A stretch of 13,239 bases of DNA from the NCBI GenBank assembly GCA_039808365.1, contig JBDHSX010000104.1, positions 1-13,239 on the forward strand. The letters are read 5' to 3'. Shown piece after piece: positions 13,234 through 13,239 of this stretch. Under the pieces are notes generated by a model that was not told the origin of the DNA, did no database searches, and was given only the letters and a program-made list of their open reading frames with translations. Source of the DNA: 62-47 sp039808365 (GTDB lineage Bacteria > Pseudomonadota > Alphaproteobacteria > Rhizobiales > Xanthobacteraceae). Position 1 is the first letter of the stretch, and every line of letters begins with the position of its first letter. The translations under genes were made by a program, and so were the position numbers.

Positions 13234-13239
13234 CCCAGT

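Overview
The window is GC-rich DNA, almost certainly chromosomal, from an alphaproteobacterium in the Rhizobiales. The Bradyrhizobium/Rhodopseudomonas/Afipia/Nitrobacter group (Nitrobacteraceae) is most likely. The grounds are a CcrM-type GANTC methyltransferase, interspersed palindromes of the kind common in that group (1899-1982, 9984-10106, 12970-13087), and the style of the TRAP and ABC transporter genes. The group assignment rests on recognised sequence style, not on a search. All genes except the methyltransferase and a cupin lie on the + strand. I see no insertion sequence, prophage, CRISPR array or integrase.

Layout. (1) 1-741: a ccrM-like methyltransferase on the - strand, cut by the window edge, with three GANTC sites packed just upstream of its start and a near-consensus CtrA box further up. 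(2) 961-1893: a membrane-anchored neutral zinc metallopeptidase. (3) 1899-1982: an interspersed palindromic repeat. (4) 2014-2577: moaB (molybdenum cofactor). (5) 2599-5743: an ABC importer lacking a local ATPase (permease, then substrate-binding protein). A periplasmic cupin on the - strand sits between the two, and a NUDIX-like gene is packed 3 nt after the binding protein. (6) 5804-6751: a PPK2-family polyphosphate kinase. (7) 6752-8769: the leuA unit. This has a long 5' leader with a previously unlisted 48-codon ORF ending in a leucine/isoleucine-rich tail, a candidate attenuator, leuA, and a textbook terminator. (8) 8946-12195: a complete tripartite TRAP transporter (dctP, dctQ, dctM). 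A repeat and a strikingly structured RNA region lie between dctP and dctQ, while dctQ and dctM overlap by ATGA. (9) 12309-12866: an LTxxQ/Spy-like periplasmic protein with its own terminator. (10) 12970-13087: a second composite repeat. (11) 13158-13233: tRNA-Lys(CTT).

How they fit together. The genes form several independent housekeeping and transport units, not one island. I do not see a convincing new defence or biosynthetic system. The most interesting undescribed signals are regulatory: the leuA leader peptide with mutually exclusive pairings, the competing hairpins between dctP and dctQ, the GANTC/CtrA architecture upstream of ccrM, and two copies of a hairpin repeat whose stem differs by compensatory base changes.
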